Below, one piece after another: positions 8,753-16,693 of a DNA stretch of 64,000 nucleotides. The translations under genes and the position numbers were made by a program. The stretch covers positions 124,001-188,000 of the forward strand of contig JARGNG010000004.1 in the NCBI GenBank assembly GCA_029213265.1, read 5' to 3'. Each line of letters opens with the position of its first letter. Within the stretch, counting starts at the first letter, position 1. Origin of the DNA: Verrucomicrobiales bacterium. Lineage in GTDB: Bacteria > Verrucomicrobiota > Verrucomicrobiia > Verrucomicrobiales > DEV007. The notes beneath the pieces were generated by a model that saw only the letters and a list, made by a program, of their open reading frames with translations, did no database searches and was not told where the DNA came from.

Positions 8753-9418
8753 CTAGCTCGCAAAAAAGGCGAGGCTTCTCAACTCCGCGGCGAGGTCGAC
8801 CTGGTTTACGACCCTGTCGTCCGGGACAGAGAGCACCGCCGGGGAAAAATTCAGCAATGCCGACACTCCGGCCTCGACCAACACATCCGCGACGGACTGT
8901 CCGGCGGAACCGGGCACGGCAATGATTGCCATTTTCACTCCATGTTGTTTCACATAGTCACCAAGACCATCGACATGATGAACGGGAACGCCCATCTCTT
9001 CGGTTGTTGATTTCACATGGCAGGGGTCGGCGTCAAAGGCGGCAATAATCTCAAACCCCTCTTTCCTAAATCCACTGTAGCGAAGCAGCGCCGCGCCCAG
9101 ATTTCCCACTCCGATCAGAACGACCGGTTGAAGAACAGAAGACGTGCCCATGATTCCGGAGATCGCCCCGGAAAGAGTTCCGACGCCATACCCGAGTCCG
9201 CGCGTCCCTACCTGACCTACATAACCGAGGTCTTTGCGTAGCTGTGTCGGCTTGACCCCGGCCGCACTGGCGAGGTCCTCCGATGACACGGTGTCGACGC
9301 CTTCTTCCTTCAACTGCTGCAGGCACCGCTGATACAAAGAAAGCCGGTAAACGGTTCGTTTGGGTATGTCGATCTTTTCCACTTGTCTAAGGATTTGGGT
9401 AAAGGATACGCCGACCAA
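8753..9418 (-). CDS. rex: Redox-sensing transcriptional repressor Rex
   Basis: A 221-residue protein with a winged-helix N terminus (P-K-R-T-V-Y-R-L-S-L-Y and S-S-E-D-L-A-S-A-A-G-V-K-P-T-Q-L-R-K-D-L) and a Rossmann domain with the NADH-binding loop I-G-V-G-N-L-G-A-A-L-L. Rex binds DNA when NADH is low and releases it as the NADH/NAD ratio rises. The listed start is a TTG; a GTG at 9382 would give a start resembling other Rex proteins. It heads a minus-strand operon, and a near-perfect palindrome lies about 30-48 bases upstream. Confidence 0.95.
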   Translation of the reverse strand: MVGVSFTQILRQVEKIDIPKRTVYRLSLYQRCLQQLKEEGVDTVSSEDLASAAGVKPTQLRKDLGYVGQVGTRGLGYGVGTLSGAISGIMGTSSVLQPVVLIGVGNLGAALLRYSGFRKEGFEIIAAFDADPCHVKSTTEEMGVPVHHVDGLGDYVKQHGVKMAIIAVPGSAGQSVADVLVEAGVSALLNFSPAVLSVPDDRVVNQVDLAAELRSLAFFAS

Positions 9419-9448
9419 GGCGAATTTCCATGCTTTTTAGACGCGTGA

Positions 9449-9466
9449 GTTCAACAATTGTTAAAC
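9449..9466. promoter_or_regulatory. Palindrome upstream of rex, candidate operator
   Basis: The 18-base sequence GTTCAACAATTGTTAAAC equals its reverse complement except at one symmetric pair of positions. It contains TTGTTAA-like half-sites as in Rex operators, but in the opposite order to the classic TTGTGAA-N4-TTCACAA arrangement. It lies just upstream of rex in the divergent rex / M20-peptidase region, so autoregulation by Rex is possible but not shown. Confidence 0.4.
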
Positions 9467-9696
9467 AAAAGTTTCAGAATTTGATCTGTCTTTCCCCTTG
9501 AGCCCGCAAGCCCGGAGGAGGCGGCAGTCACAGTCCGGACCGTCCGGCACCGAAGCAGCTTTGATTTTGCCTCTGGATCGGGAACCGATCGATCCCTGCG
9601 AATTCCGCATGGCACACTTGTGAAGGAATCTCACGAATTCCCGTAGACACTCCGCCGCAAACCATCGTAATTCAGAAAGACGCATCCCTGATTCCC

Positions 9697-11025
9697 ATGT
9701 CTCCTCAACTTACCGAATTCTTCGATTTCCTCCGCTTTCCCAGCATCTCCACTGACAGTCGCCACAAGGAGGACGTCCGCTCCTGCGCCGACTTTCTGAT
9801 GAAGAAATTCGAAAGCATGGGACTGAAACCGGAGCTGCATGAGACTCCCGGGCATCCCATCGTGATTGCCCGGAGCGAGCCAAAAGAGGGTCGCCCCACC
9901 GTATTGATTTACGGACACTATGACGTCCAGCCGGTCGACCCGGTCGACGAGTGGGATACCCCTCCTTTTGAGCCGACACTCAAGGGCGACAAGATTTTCT
10001 GCCGCGGTGCCACCGACAACAAAGGACAGCACTTCTCCCACATGCTGGGAGTGGAGGAAACGCTCAGGGAGCACGGTGAATTGCCGGTGAATGTCATTTT
10101 TCTTCTCGAAGGGGAGGAAGAAATTGGGAGTCCGAACCTCGCGCCTTTTCTGGAGAAGCATCGCGACGAACTGAAGTGCGATATTTGCGCGGTTTCCGAC
10201 ACCGGGATGATCGGTCCCGGCATTCCGACGATGACCTATGGGCTTCGCGGGATCGCCTGCCTTGAATTCAAAGTGCACGGCCCCTCCCTCGATCTCCACT
10301 CCGGAGTCTACGGCGGTGCGGTCCCCAACCCCGCAACCATCGTTGCCCGACTTGTGAGCGCACTGCACGACGCCGATGAAGTGATCCAGATTCCCGGATT
10401 CTATGATCAAGTGACTCCCCTCGAGCCATGGGAGCGGGAAATGTGGGGCTCTCTCCCCGACGGCGACGCGGCCACGATCGCCGAAACCGGAGTAGCCGGA
10501 CTTCTCGGCGAAACGGGATACACCGCACTGGAGCAACGCTGGGGTCGCCCGACCGCGGAAGTGAACGGGATCGGTGGCGGCTACCAGGGAGAAGGCTCCA
10601 AGACGGTCATCGCCCGCGAGGCCATGGCGAAGTTCAGCTTTCGTCTCGTTCCGGATCAGGATCCTCAAACTATTCTGGAGATCGCGAGTCAGTTTCTCAA
10701 GGACCAGTGCCCCGACTCCTGTCGCATCGATGTTGAACTCGGTCACTATGGTCCCGCCTACGTGATGGATCCGCATTCCAAATACGGAAAAGCGGCGCAG
10801 AAAGCGCTGCAGGTCGCCTTTTCCGATGAACCCCGGCTGATTCGCGAAGGTGGTAGCATCCCCATCATTCAATCGATCAAGGACATTCTCGGAGTGGATA
10901 CCCTGCTGCTGGGACTGGCTCTCCCCGACTGCCAGATTCATGCGCCGAACGAAAGCTTCACCGTAACGAATTTTGAAGCCGGCATCCGACTGAACCGCGC
11001 ACTTTTGGAAGAGCTGGGCCGCTAG
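9697..11025 (+). CDS. M20 family metallopeptidase (dipeptidase-like)
   Basis: A 442-residue zinc peptidase of the ArgE/DapE/CPG2/CNDP group. The first metal ligand is in L-I-Y-G-H-Y-D-V-Q-P-V-D, the bridging Asp in G-A-T-D-N-K-G-Q, and the catalytic Glu pair in L-E-G-E-E-E-I-G-S. The dimerisation lid domain follows from about residue 190 (H-G-P-S-L-D-L-H-S-G-V-Y-G-G), and a late metal His is in Q-I-H-A-P-N-E. Length and motif spacing fit cytosolic non-specific dipeptidases. It has no signal peptide. Transcription is divergent from rex, and a J-protein gene follows 81 bases downstream. Confidence 0.92.
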   Translation: MSPQLTEFFDFLRFPSISTDSRHKEDVRSCADFLMKKFESMGLKPELHETPGHPIVIARSEPKEGRPTVLIYGHYDVQPVDPVDEWDTPPFEPTLKGDKIFCRGATDNKGQHFSHMLGVEETLREHGELPVNVIFLLEGEEEIGSPNLAPFLEKHRDELKCDICAVSDTGMIGPGIPTMTYGLRGIACLEFKVHGPSLDLHSGVYGGAVPNPATIVARLVSALHDADEVIQIPGFYDQVTPLEPWEREMWGSLPDGDAATIAETGVAGLLGETGYTALEQRWGRPTAEVNGIGGGYQGEGSKTVIAREAMAKFSFRLVPDQDPQTILEIASQFLKDQCPDSCRIDVELGHYGPAYVMDPHSKYGKAAQKALQVAFSDEPRLIREGGSIPIIQSIKDILGVDTLLLGLALPDCQIHAPNESFTVTNFEAGIRLNRALLEELGR

Positions 11026-11106
11026 TCGACTCCCTGATGCCGTTGATTTTGCTCGACCACCGGGTTTGCAATTTGTCGAAACGTGCGGACATTTTCCCTC
11101 TGACCC

Positions 11107-12078
11107 ATGGCCGTTCAATACCGCGATTACTACGACACCCTGGGTGTCTCCAGAGATGCCTCTCAGGATGAGATCAAGAAGGCATTCAAAAAGCTCGCCC
11201 GGAAGAACCATCCGGATGTAGCGAAGGATCAGACCAACGCGGAAGAGAAATTCAAAGCGATCAACGAAGCCTACGAAGTACTCAGCGATCCGGAGAAACG
11301 AAAGAAGTACGACCTTCTCGGCGAAAACTGGGATCAGGCAGGCGCCCCCGGTGGCGGCGGGTTCTCGGGTTTCCCGGGAGGTGGCGGCGGCCAGTATGAG
11401 TATAACTTTGGAGGCAGCACCGGATTCAGCGACTTCTTTGAGAGCATGTTCGGAGGTGGTGGCGGCATGGGCGGCGATCCCTTTGGCGGATACGGAGGCG
11501 GCCAGCGAGCCCGCTCAAACCGCCCGATGCCGGGACAGGATATCGAAGCCGACCTTCTTGTTCGCATCGAGGAGATCATGACCGGTGCAACCCGGGAACT
11601 GCGCCTCGCCCGGCCGGAAGCAGGAGGCGGCGGCGGAGAAACGACCATTCGCGTGAAAATTCCCAAAGGGGTTGGCGAAGGACAAAAGATCCGCTGCGCC
11701 GGCCTGGGATATCCGGGACAGAACGGCGGGAAAAAGGGAGATCTCTACCTCCGCGTCCGGGTCGAACGTCATCCGCTCTATCGCCCGAAGGGAAAGGATC
11801 TTGAAAGCGACCTGCTCCTCGCACCCTGGGAAATCGCCCTCGGCGCGTCCGTCACGGCGCCGACTCCGCATGGAGATGTGAAGCTGACGATCAAGCCGGG
11901 AACCACTCCGGGAACCCGCATGCGGCTCAAGGGCAAAGGGCTTCCCAAAGGCAGCGAAGACTTCGGCGACCTGTTCATGATCGTAACGGTCGAGTTTCCC
12001 GAAACAATTTCGGAGGAGGAGAAAAAGCTCTGGGAAGAGATGGCAGAAAAGAGTTCCTTCCAGCCCCGGAATCCATAA
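11107..12078 (+). CDS. cbpA: CbpA-type DnaJ co-chaperone
   Basis: A 323-residue type II J-protein. Residues 4-70 are a J domain with the H-P-D motif, followed by a Gly/Phe-rich linker (about 75-135) and two beta C-terminal domains (about 140-310) that bind substrate. The Cys-rich zinc domain of true DnaJ is absent, which points to the CbpA/DnaJ2 group. It would stimulate the ATPase of DnaK. No dnaK or grpE is nearby. The linker is encoded by GGC/GGT-rich DNA. The next gene is convergent. Confidence 0.9.
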   Translation: MAVQYRDYYDTLGVSRDASQDEIKKAFKKLARKNHPDVAKDQTNAEEKFKAINEAYEVLSDPEKRKKYDLLGENWDQAGAPGGGGFSGFPGGGGGQYEYNFGGSTGFSDFFESMFGGGGGMGGDPFGGYGGGQRARSNRPMPGQDIEADLLVRIEEIMTGATRELRLARPEAGGGGGETTIRVKIPKGVGEGQKIRCAGLGYPGQNGGKKGDLYLRVRVERHPLYRPKGKDLESDLLLAPWEIALGASVTAPTPHGDVKLTIKPGTTPGTRMRLKGKGLPKGSEDFGDLFMIVTVEFPETISEEEKKLWEEMAEKSSFQPRNP

Positions 12079-12129
12079 CCCGGGTGCGGGAGACGGAGTC
12101 TGAAAATTCACGTCCCTCACGGACTTTCC

Positions 12130-12151
12130 TCACGGACTTTCCTGTCCGTGA
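12130..12151. terminator. Hairpin between convergent genes, possible terminator
   Basis: TCACGGAC and GTCCGTGA form a perfect 8-bp stem around a 6-base loop, 52 bases after the cbpA stop and 32 before the flavoprotein stop. The left arm is partly duplicated just upstream (CACGGACTTTCCT occurs twice). No T-run follows on either strand, so an intrinsic terminator is not certain. Confidence 0.4.
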
Positions 12152-12182
12152 CAGAGCATGCGGCGAAATCGTTTCGCTAGCG

Positions 12183-13469
12183 CTATACTTCCGACGCAGC
12201 ATCGGCTGCCGCAGCACCGGCTGCCGCAGCACCGGCTGCCGCAGCACCGGCAATGCGGCCGGTCGTCCAAGCGGCCTGAAAATTGAACCCGCCGGTCACT
12301 CCGTCTACGTCGAGAACCTCTCCGGCGAAGAAAAGCCCGGGGACGATCCGGCTTTCCATCGTCTTGAAGTCGACCTCGTTCCTGGATACCCCGCCCGCGG
12401 TTACGAACTCGTCTTTGTTCATGCTTTTTCCATCCACAGAAAACTTGCAGGCGGTAAGCTGCTGCACAAGACGGTGCCGCTCTTTTTTCGAGAGATTGGA
12501 CCAGGTCGTTTCCTCGTCGATTTCGGCTGCCTCGACAAGCCTTTGCCAAAGGCGCGCCGGAATCGAAAGCCCCTCCGCTCCGGAACGAACCATCTTTTTG
12601 GGAGAAGATTCCCGAACCGAGGCGAGGATGACATCGAGCTGGGCTTCGTTGCTCCCCGCGCACCAGTTGATCTTGACGTCAAAGCGGTAGTCCATTTCGG
12701 CAAGTTCCCGAGCCGCTTTCGCAGACAGTTTCAGGATTGCCGGACCGCTCAGCCCCCAGTGCGTGATGAGGCAGGGACCGCTCGTTTTCATTTTCAGAGC
12801 GGGAATCTCCGCCGTCACTTCGGGGACGGAAATTCCGGATAGTTCTTCAATGCGAGGGTCCTGAACTTTGAAAGTGAAGAGCGACGGCGCCGCCGGGATC
12901 AGAGTGTGCCCGAGTTCGCCCGCCAATACCGTCCCGGCTCCGTTTCGAATCCCGCCGGTGGCCAGAAGAACGGCGCGACTCCGGAACTCTCCTCCCCGCT
13001 TCATTTTGAGGACCCAATGGTCGTCTTCCCGAACCAGCGATTCAACGTCACAGCGATATTCAACCATGACGCAGGCATCGTTTGCAGCGTCTTCTAGGCA
13101 ATTGATGATCGTCTGGGAATCGTCCGTCGTTGGAAACATCCGCCCGTCGGATTCGACCTTCAGCGTCACTCCCCGGAACTCAAACCAGTCGATTGTTTCC
13201 CCGACTGACCAGGTGTAAAAAGGACCAATCAGACTGCGCTCTCCCCGCGGATAATTCGGAGTCAGCTCGCGGGGATCGTAACAGGCATGTGTCACATTGC
13301 ATCGCCCTCCCCCGGAAATCTTTACCTTCCCGAGAACGACGTCCGTCTTTTCCAGGATAGCGACACGGCTCCCCGGTGCGGATTCAGCGTAGGTAATGGC
13401 TCCAAAAAAGCCGGCGGCACCTCCTCCAATAGCGAGGAAGTCGTAGAGATCTGGTGAATCAGTTTTCAG
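12183..13469 (-). CDS. BaiN/HI0933 family NAD(P)/FAD-dependent oxidoreductase
   Basis: Translation gives about 428 residues if it starts at a CTG at 13467-13469. An in-frame TGA lies seven codons upstream of it, and there is no ATG, GTG or TTG before the FAD-binding motif A-I-G-G-G-A-A-G-F-F-G. The reading then runs through K-I-S-G-G-G-R-C-N-V-T-H, typical of this family, to T-G-G-F-N-F-Q-A-A-W-T-T-G near the C terminus. The next in-frame GTG (13293-13295) would delete the dinucleotide fold and cannot make a working protein. Members are flavoproteins of mostly unknown substrate; BaiN itself acts in bile-acid dehydroxylation. The C terminus is an Ala/Gly tail encoded by a 15-base tandem repeat. 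Confidence 0.8.
   Translation of the reverse strand: MKTDSPDLYDFLAIGGGAAGFFGAITYAESAPGSRVAILEKTDVVLGKVKISGGGRCNVTHACYDPRELTPNYPRGERSLIGPFYTWSVGETIDWFEFRGVTLKVESDGRMFPTTDDSQTIINCLEDAANDACVMVEYRCDVESLVREDDHWVLKMKRGGEFRSRAVLLATGGIRNGAGTVLAGELGHTLIPAAPSLFTFKVQDPRIEELSGISVPEVTAEIPALKMKTSGPCLITHWGLSGPAILKLSAKAARELAEMDYRFDVKINWCAGSNEAQLDVILASVRESSPKKMVRSGAEGLSIPARLWQRLVEAAEIDEETTWSNLSKKERHRLVQQLTACKFSVDGKSMNKDEFVTAGGVSRNEVDFKTMESRIVPGLFFAGEVLDVDGVTGGFNFQAAWTTGRIAGAAAAGAAAAGAAAADAASEV
12196..12255. repeat. 15-base tandem repeat, about four copies
   Basis: The unit GCAGCACCGGCTGCC is repeated: the first copy has one substitution, the next two are perfect, and the last diverges at its end. It encodes on the minus strand the A-A-G-A-A repeats of the flavoprotein C-terminal tail. 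Because the unit is a multiple of three, copy-number change would alter tail length without frameshift. Confidence 0.85.
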
Positions 13470-13521
13470 GGCAGGGTAAAATAGGTTTCAGATTCCGGTC
13501 GCGATGCCGACAAGTCAGCGA

Positions 13522-14457
13522 TCACTTTTCCAGGAGCCAGACATTCCGGAAAGCGACCGGGTTTCCATGGCCTTGAAAATTGATGATTCCCAGAGGTTTC
13601 TCGGGGCGGTTGCCCCCGGCTCCAGTCCCCTTCGGCATCTCGACATCATCGTGTACGATAACGCCATTATGAACCACTTTGATGCGGGCGTTCTTCACTT
13701 TCTCCCCGTTCTCAAATCGCGGCGCGGTAAAGTGAATGTCGTAGGTCTGCCACTGCAGCGGAGGAAATGCCATCGGAACATCCGGAGTCTTGAATTTGTA
13801 GAAGGAGGCGCACCATTGGGTGTGGAGACTCTTCAGCGGTACCTTGTTGTTCTCTGAATTGAAGTCGAGCCCGAAGGTATCGATCACCTGGGTTTCGTAG
13901 TTATCAAACAGGTAGACCCCACTGTTTCCCCGGTCCTGACTGCTCAACTCGCGGGAGGGCTTGTAGGGAAGACGAAACTCCGCGTGGAGAGTAAAATCTT
14001 TCGCCGGCTGGGTTGTTTTGCTTCCGGCCCAGAGAAATCCATCTTCGATTTTGCCCTCCACCTGATCATTCTTCTTTCCATTAAAAATCACCCGGGCTCC
14101 TTCGGGTGCTTTGTTCCCGAGGGTGGGACTCTTTCGCTCGATGCGCTCCAGCCCGCTGATTGCCGAACGGAGTTGCTCCCGGTTCATCAAGTCCGCCTTG
14201 ATCGCCGCCCCATCCCAGCCTTCGCCCGGTAACCCGCCCGCGTAGGTCAGCACATGAAACTGACCGGCATCCAGGTCGGCGGCTTGTAGACCAATTGGCT
14301 TACCGTCCTGCTTCCCGACATACTCTCCCTGAAGGAGAAAATCCGGTCGGGCCGCCGCTGCTTTCTTCGGATCGGTCCACGTCGGAACCTCCTTTTTTTC
14401 GGCAGCAGAAAGGAGCACCGGGGCAACCAACAGCAACAGGAAAGGCAAAAATTTCAT
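13522..14457 (-). CDS. Exported DUF1080 (LamG-like, 3-keto-disaccharide hydrolase family) protein
   Basis: The start at 14457 gives a 311-residue protein opening with a clear signal peptide (M-K-F-L-P-F-L-L-L-L-V-A-P-V-L-L-S-A-A). The C-terminal 200 residues show DUF1080 hallmarks: F-T-L-H-A-E-F-R-L-P-Y, then R-G-N-S-G-V-Y-L-F-D-N-Y-E-T-Q-V-I-D, and finally I-N-F-Q-G-H-G-N-P-V-A-F-R-N-V-W. The fold is a concanavalin-like jelly roll, and some members hydrolyse 3-keto-glycosides. The family is greatly expanded in Verrucomicrobiota and Planctomycetota. The gene stands alone on this strand. Confidence 0.88.
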   Translation of the reverse strand: MKFLPFLLLLVAPVLLSAAEKKEVPTWTDPKKAAAARPDFLLQGEYVGKQDGKPIGLQAADLDAGQFHVLTYAGGLPGEGWDGAAIKADLMNREQLRSAISGLERIERKSPTLGNKAPEGARVIFNGKKNDQVEGKIEDGFLWAGSKTTQPAKDFTLHAEFRLPYKPSRELSSQDRGNSGVYLFDNYETQVIDTFGLDFNSENNKVPLKSLHTQWCASFYKFKTPDVPMAFPPLQWQTYDIHFTAPRFENGEKVKNARIKVVHNGVIVHDDVEMPKGTGAGGNRPEKPLGIINFQGHGNPVAFRNVWLLEK

Positions 14458-14563
14458 GTCGGGAACAAAGAGGCTTCCGCGGGAAAGTAAAGATCGGATG
14501 CATGCCCGAGCGGGGGCCGGAAATTGCTCCCGCTTTGCGGGGAAATCCCGTATTCTGGGAAAC

Positions 14564-15043
14564 ATGCTTGGCGACATCTACAAGACGGTTTTCCGCTGGC
14601 TCGTTGGCCTGGGATTTTTCGGTGTCTCTCTCTGGGCCGCCAAGACGGGCTATCTCGAAACACGAGTGACACTGTTCGTTCTCTCCGTCCCCCTTTTTAT
14701 TTGCGGGATCATCGCAGTCTGGAAGCCGGTTTTTACCTTCATGACCCGCCCCTTCATGCTTCTGATCGACAGCGTTTTTTTTCCGGGTGGAAAATTCGCC
14801 AAACCTCTCCTGAATCTTAAACTTCCCGCCTACTACATCAATGAAGAGCGCTATGCGGAAGCACTCGACGAGTACGAAAAAATCCTGAAGCACTATCCTG
14901 ATGAGCCGGAGGCCTACGAACGGGCGATCTGGCTTCATTCGGAAATTTTCCACAACCGCGCCGCTACGGAAAAACTGATTCGGAAGGCGAAACGGCGTCA
15001 CCTGACATTGGATCAACGAATCGTAAAGTCCGTGCGAATCTAG
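14564..15043 (+). CDS. Membrane protein with C-terminal TPR-like helix pair
   Basis: The start at 14564 gives 159 residues; a GGGA lies just upstream. There are two transmembrane segments (about 9-28 and 36-57), then a hydrophobic hairpin, then a soluble end with one TPR-like repeat (R-Y-A-E-A-L-D-E-Y-E-K-I-L-K-H-Y-P-D). I recognise no named family. It is divergent from the DUF1080 gene and convergent with the DUF2007-type gene. Confidence 0.65.
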   Translation: MLGDIYKTVFRWLVGLGFFGVSLWAAKTGYLETRVTLFVLSVPLFICGIIAVWKPVFTFMTRPFMLLIDSVFFPGGKFAKPLLNLKLPAYYINEERYAEALDEYEKILKHYPDEPEAYERAIWLHSEIFHNRAATEKLIRKAKRRHLTLDQRIVKSVRI

Positions 15044-15052
15044 GACAGCGAC

Positions 15053-15724
15053 TTATCCCCGAAGTCTCTTTCGAAACTCCCCGGCGACGGGAGCGGTCCA
15101 GCACAGGACGAGCACGGCTCCCGTGAGCATCCACGACAACCCTCCAGCGAAACTCCCGAGCGGAGAGGAAACTTCAGCGGGAAGACAAAGCATCGAGAAC
15201 AGCGAATAGAGGCTCACCCCAACAAACAGGATTCGCCCGATATGCAAACGCATCAAGAGCAAGGAGGCACTGAGGCAACAGAGAAAGAGGTATCCCGGAT
15301 AACATTCATGGACGACTTCCCACAGCTTATCTGAATAGGCGGAGTCGGCCAGCCAACTGGCGAACGCCTCGCCGGGCTCCGGGAAAAAGACATCCGGCCA
15401 CATCGCAAAGCTGAGCAGGGTCAGCAACGCAGCGACAACAAGGCAGTCAAAAACCGCGGACCGCTTCTTTTCCGGCAGGGACTCCGCAACAACTTCCGTT
15501 TCGGGGGCCTTCAACTTTCTCTCCGCGTCTTCCAGAATGGCATCCGCTTTCTCAAACTGGTCTTCGCTCACTTCAATCCGGATCGCACTTTTCTGAAGAG
15601 TCCCCAGCAGATTTCCGCCGAAAGCGTTGTCGTCTACGACGAAGGCATCGATTCCAATCGATCCGAGAATTGAAGCCGCCAGATACGCGTCTTCTGATTT
15701 GGAGTAGGTTCGGAGCTTTTTCAT
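15053..15724 (-). CDS. DUF2007-type domain membrane protein
   Basis: A 223-residue protein. The N-terminal 65 residues (L-R-T-Y-S-K-S-E-D-A-Y-L-A-A-S-I-L-G-S-I, then A-F-V-V-D-D-N) resemble the DUF2007 putative signal-transducing domain, a small ferredoxin-like fold. From about residue 100 there are four hydrophobic segments. The arrangement suggests a membrane protein with a cytoplasmic regulatory head. The function is unknown. It ends 9 bases from the convergent TPR-like gene. Confidence 0.65.
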   Translation of the reverse strand: MKKLRTYSKSEDAYLAASILGSIGIDAFVVDDNAFGGNLLGTLQKSAIRIEVSEDQFEKADAILEDAERKLKAPETEVVAESLPEKKRSAVFDCLVVAALLTLLSFAMWPDVFFPEPGEAFASWLADSAYSDKLWEVVHECYPGYLFLCCLSASLLLMRLHIGRILFVGVSLYSLFSMLCLPAEVSSPLGSFAGGLSWMLTGAVLVLCWTAPVAGEFRKRLRG

Positions 15725-15857
15725 ACCGAAGGGGGACGCCCGCTATCGTAGCATGCCGTTTCCTCAGCCACCCCGGTAATTTTCAGAAAAAACATCCCCC
15801 AGGTCGACATCAGTTTGGGACAACAGGGGCAAGTCATTGACTCAACCCTTTTTCCGT

Positions 15858-16598
15858 TCATCGATACTCCTTCCGGTAGAACAGGGGCGTCATCCCCATG
15901 TGCTTCCGGAACTGTCTCGAAAAGGCGGCCTGATCATAAAAGCCCAGATCCGTCGCAATGTCAGCGATCGACTTTCGAGATCCCCGCAATTCATCGCAGG
16001 CTGCGTGAACCCGCATTTTGATGATGTATTGCTGGGGCGGAGTCTTCAGGTGCTGTTTGAATTTCCGCTCGAATTGTCGAACCGACAATCCCGACATCTC
16101 CGCCAGTTTCGGAACCGATACTTCGCGGTGGAAATTAGCTCCGATGTGCTTCAATGCAGCGGAAATATCGGAGTCGGCGGGAAGCAACTCCCGCTGTTTA
16201 TCGTAGTCCTGAATCGTTCCCATCACTCCGATGACTTCGCCGGTTTTTGAAACGACGGGGATCTTGTTGGTCAGGAACCACGCCGGGATCCCCTGGCGAC
16301 TGATAAAAACTTCGACGATCTCCAGCATGGGCTCGCCCGACTCAATGACCCGCAAATCATCCTGTCGGAATTTTTCAGCGAGACTGCGGGGAAGCAGATC
16401 GAAGTCGGTCACGCCCCAGAAGTCCTCTTCGTTTTCGTATCCATAGAGATCGAGTAAAGCACGGTTGGCAACGAGAAGCCTCCCTTCGGTGTCCTTGGCA
16501 AAAAACAGCACCCCCGGCAGATGATCGAAGAGCAGGTGAAAGGCCTGATCGGGCCGGACTGAGTCGATGAACCAGTTTCTCAATTTTGTGCCGTTCAT
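15858..16598 (-). CDS. PAS-domain AraC family transcriptional regulator
   Basis: A 246-residue regulator. Residues about 18-130 form a PAS domain (L-P-G-V-L-F-F-A-K-D-T-E-G-R-L-L-V-A-N and G-V-M-G-T-I-Q-D-Y). Residues about 145-246 form an AraC/XylS DNA-binding domain with both helix-turn-helices (V-P-K-L-A-E-M-S-G-L-S-V-R-Q-F-E-R-K-F and I-A-D-I-A-T-D-L-G-F-Y-D-Q-A-A-F-S-R-Q-F). The PAS ligand cannot be read from the sequence. It is divergent from the coiled-coil membrane protein gene, with a palindrome in the 95-base gap that may be its site. Confidence 0.9.
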   Translation of the reverse strand: MNGTKLRNWFIDSVRPDQAFHLLFDHLPGVLFFAKDTEGRLLVANRALLDLYGYENEEDFWGVTDFDLLPRSLAEKFRQDDLRVIESGEPMLEIVEVFISRQGIPAWFLTNKIPVVSKTGEVIGVMGTIQDYDKQRELLPADSDISAALKHIGANFHREVSVPKLAEMSGLSVRQFERKFKQHLKTPPQQYIIKMRVHAACDELRGSRKSIADIATDLGFYDQAAFSRQFRKHMGMTPLFYRKEYR

Positions 16599-16644
16599 TT
16601 TCTCCTTGAAAGAATGCCTGTCCCGTCGACGTATCGTTTAGAGC

Positions 16645-16662
16645 TTTCCAGTGCATTGGAAA
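16645..16662. promoter_or_regulatory. Palindrome in the AraC / coiled-coil gene intergenic region
   Basis: TTTCCAGTGCATTGGAAA is an 18-base inverted repeat with one mismatched symmetric pair. It lies between two divergently transcribed genes, 47 bases from the regulator start and 32 from the other gene's start. It is a candidate operator for either. Confidence 0.35.
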
Positions 16663-16693
16663 TCTCATCAAATCATACTACAATACGGATATC

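Noticed and set aside
9631..11211. 526-residue antisense open frame over the M20 peptidase
   Set aside because: The sense strand carries a clear peptidase with all catalytic motifs; the antisense product has no recognisable domain and is a by-product of base composition.
12196..12255. CRISPR-like repeat
   Set aside because: Units are 15 bases, directly adjacent with no spacers, and encode an Ala/Gly tail.
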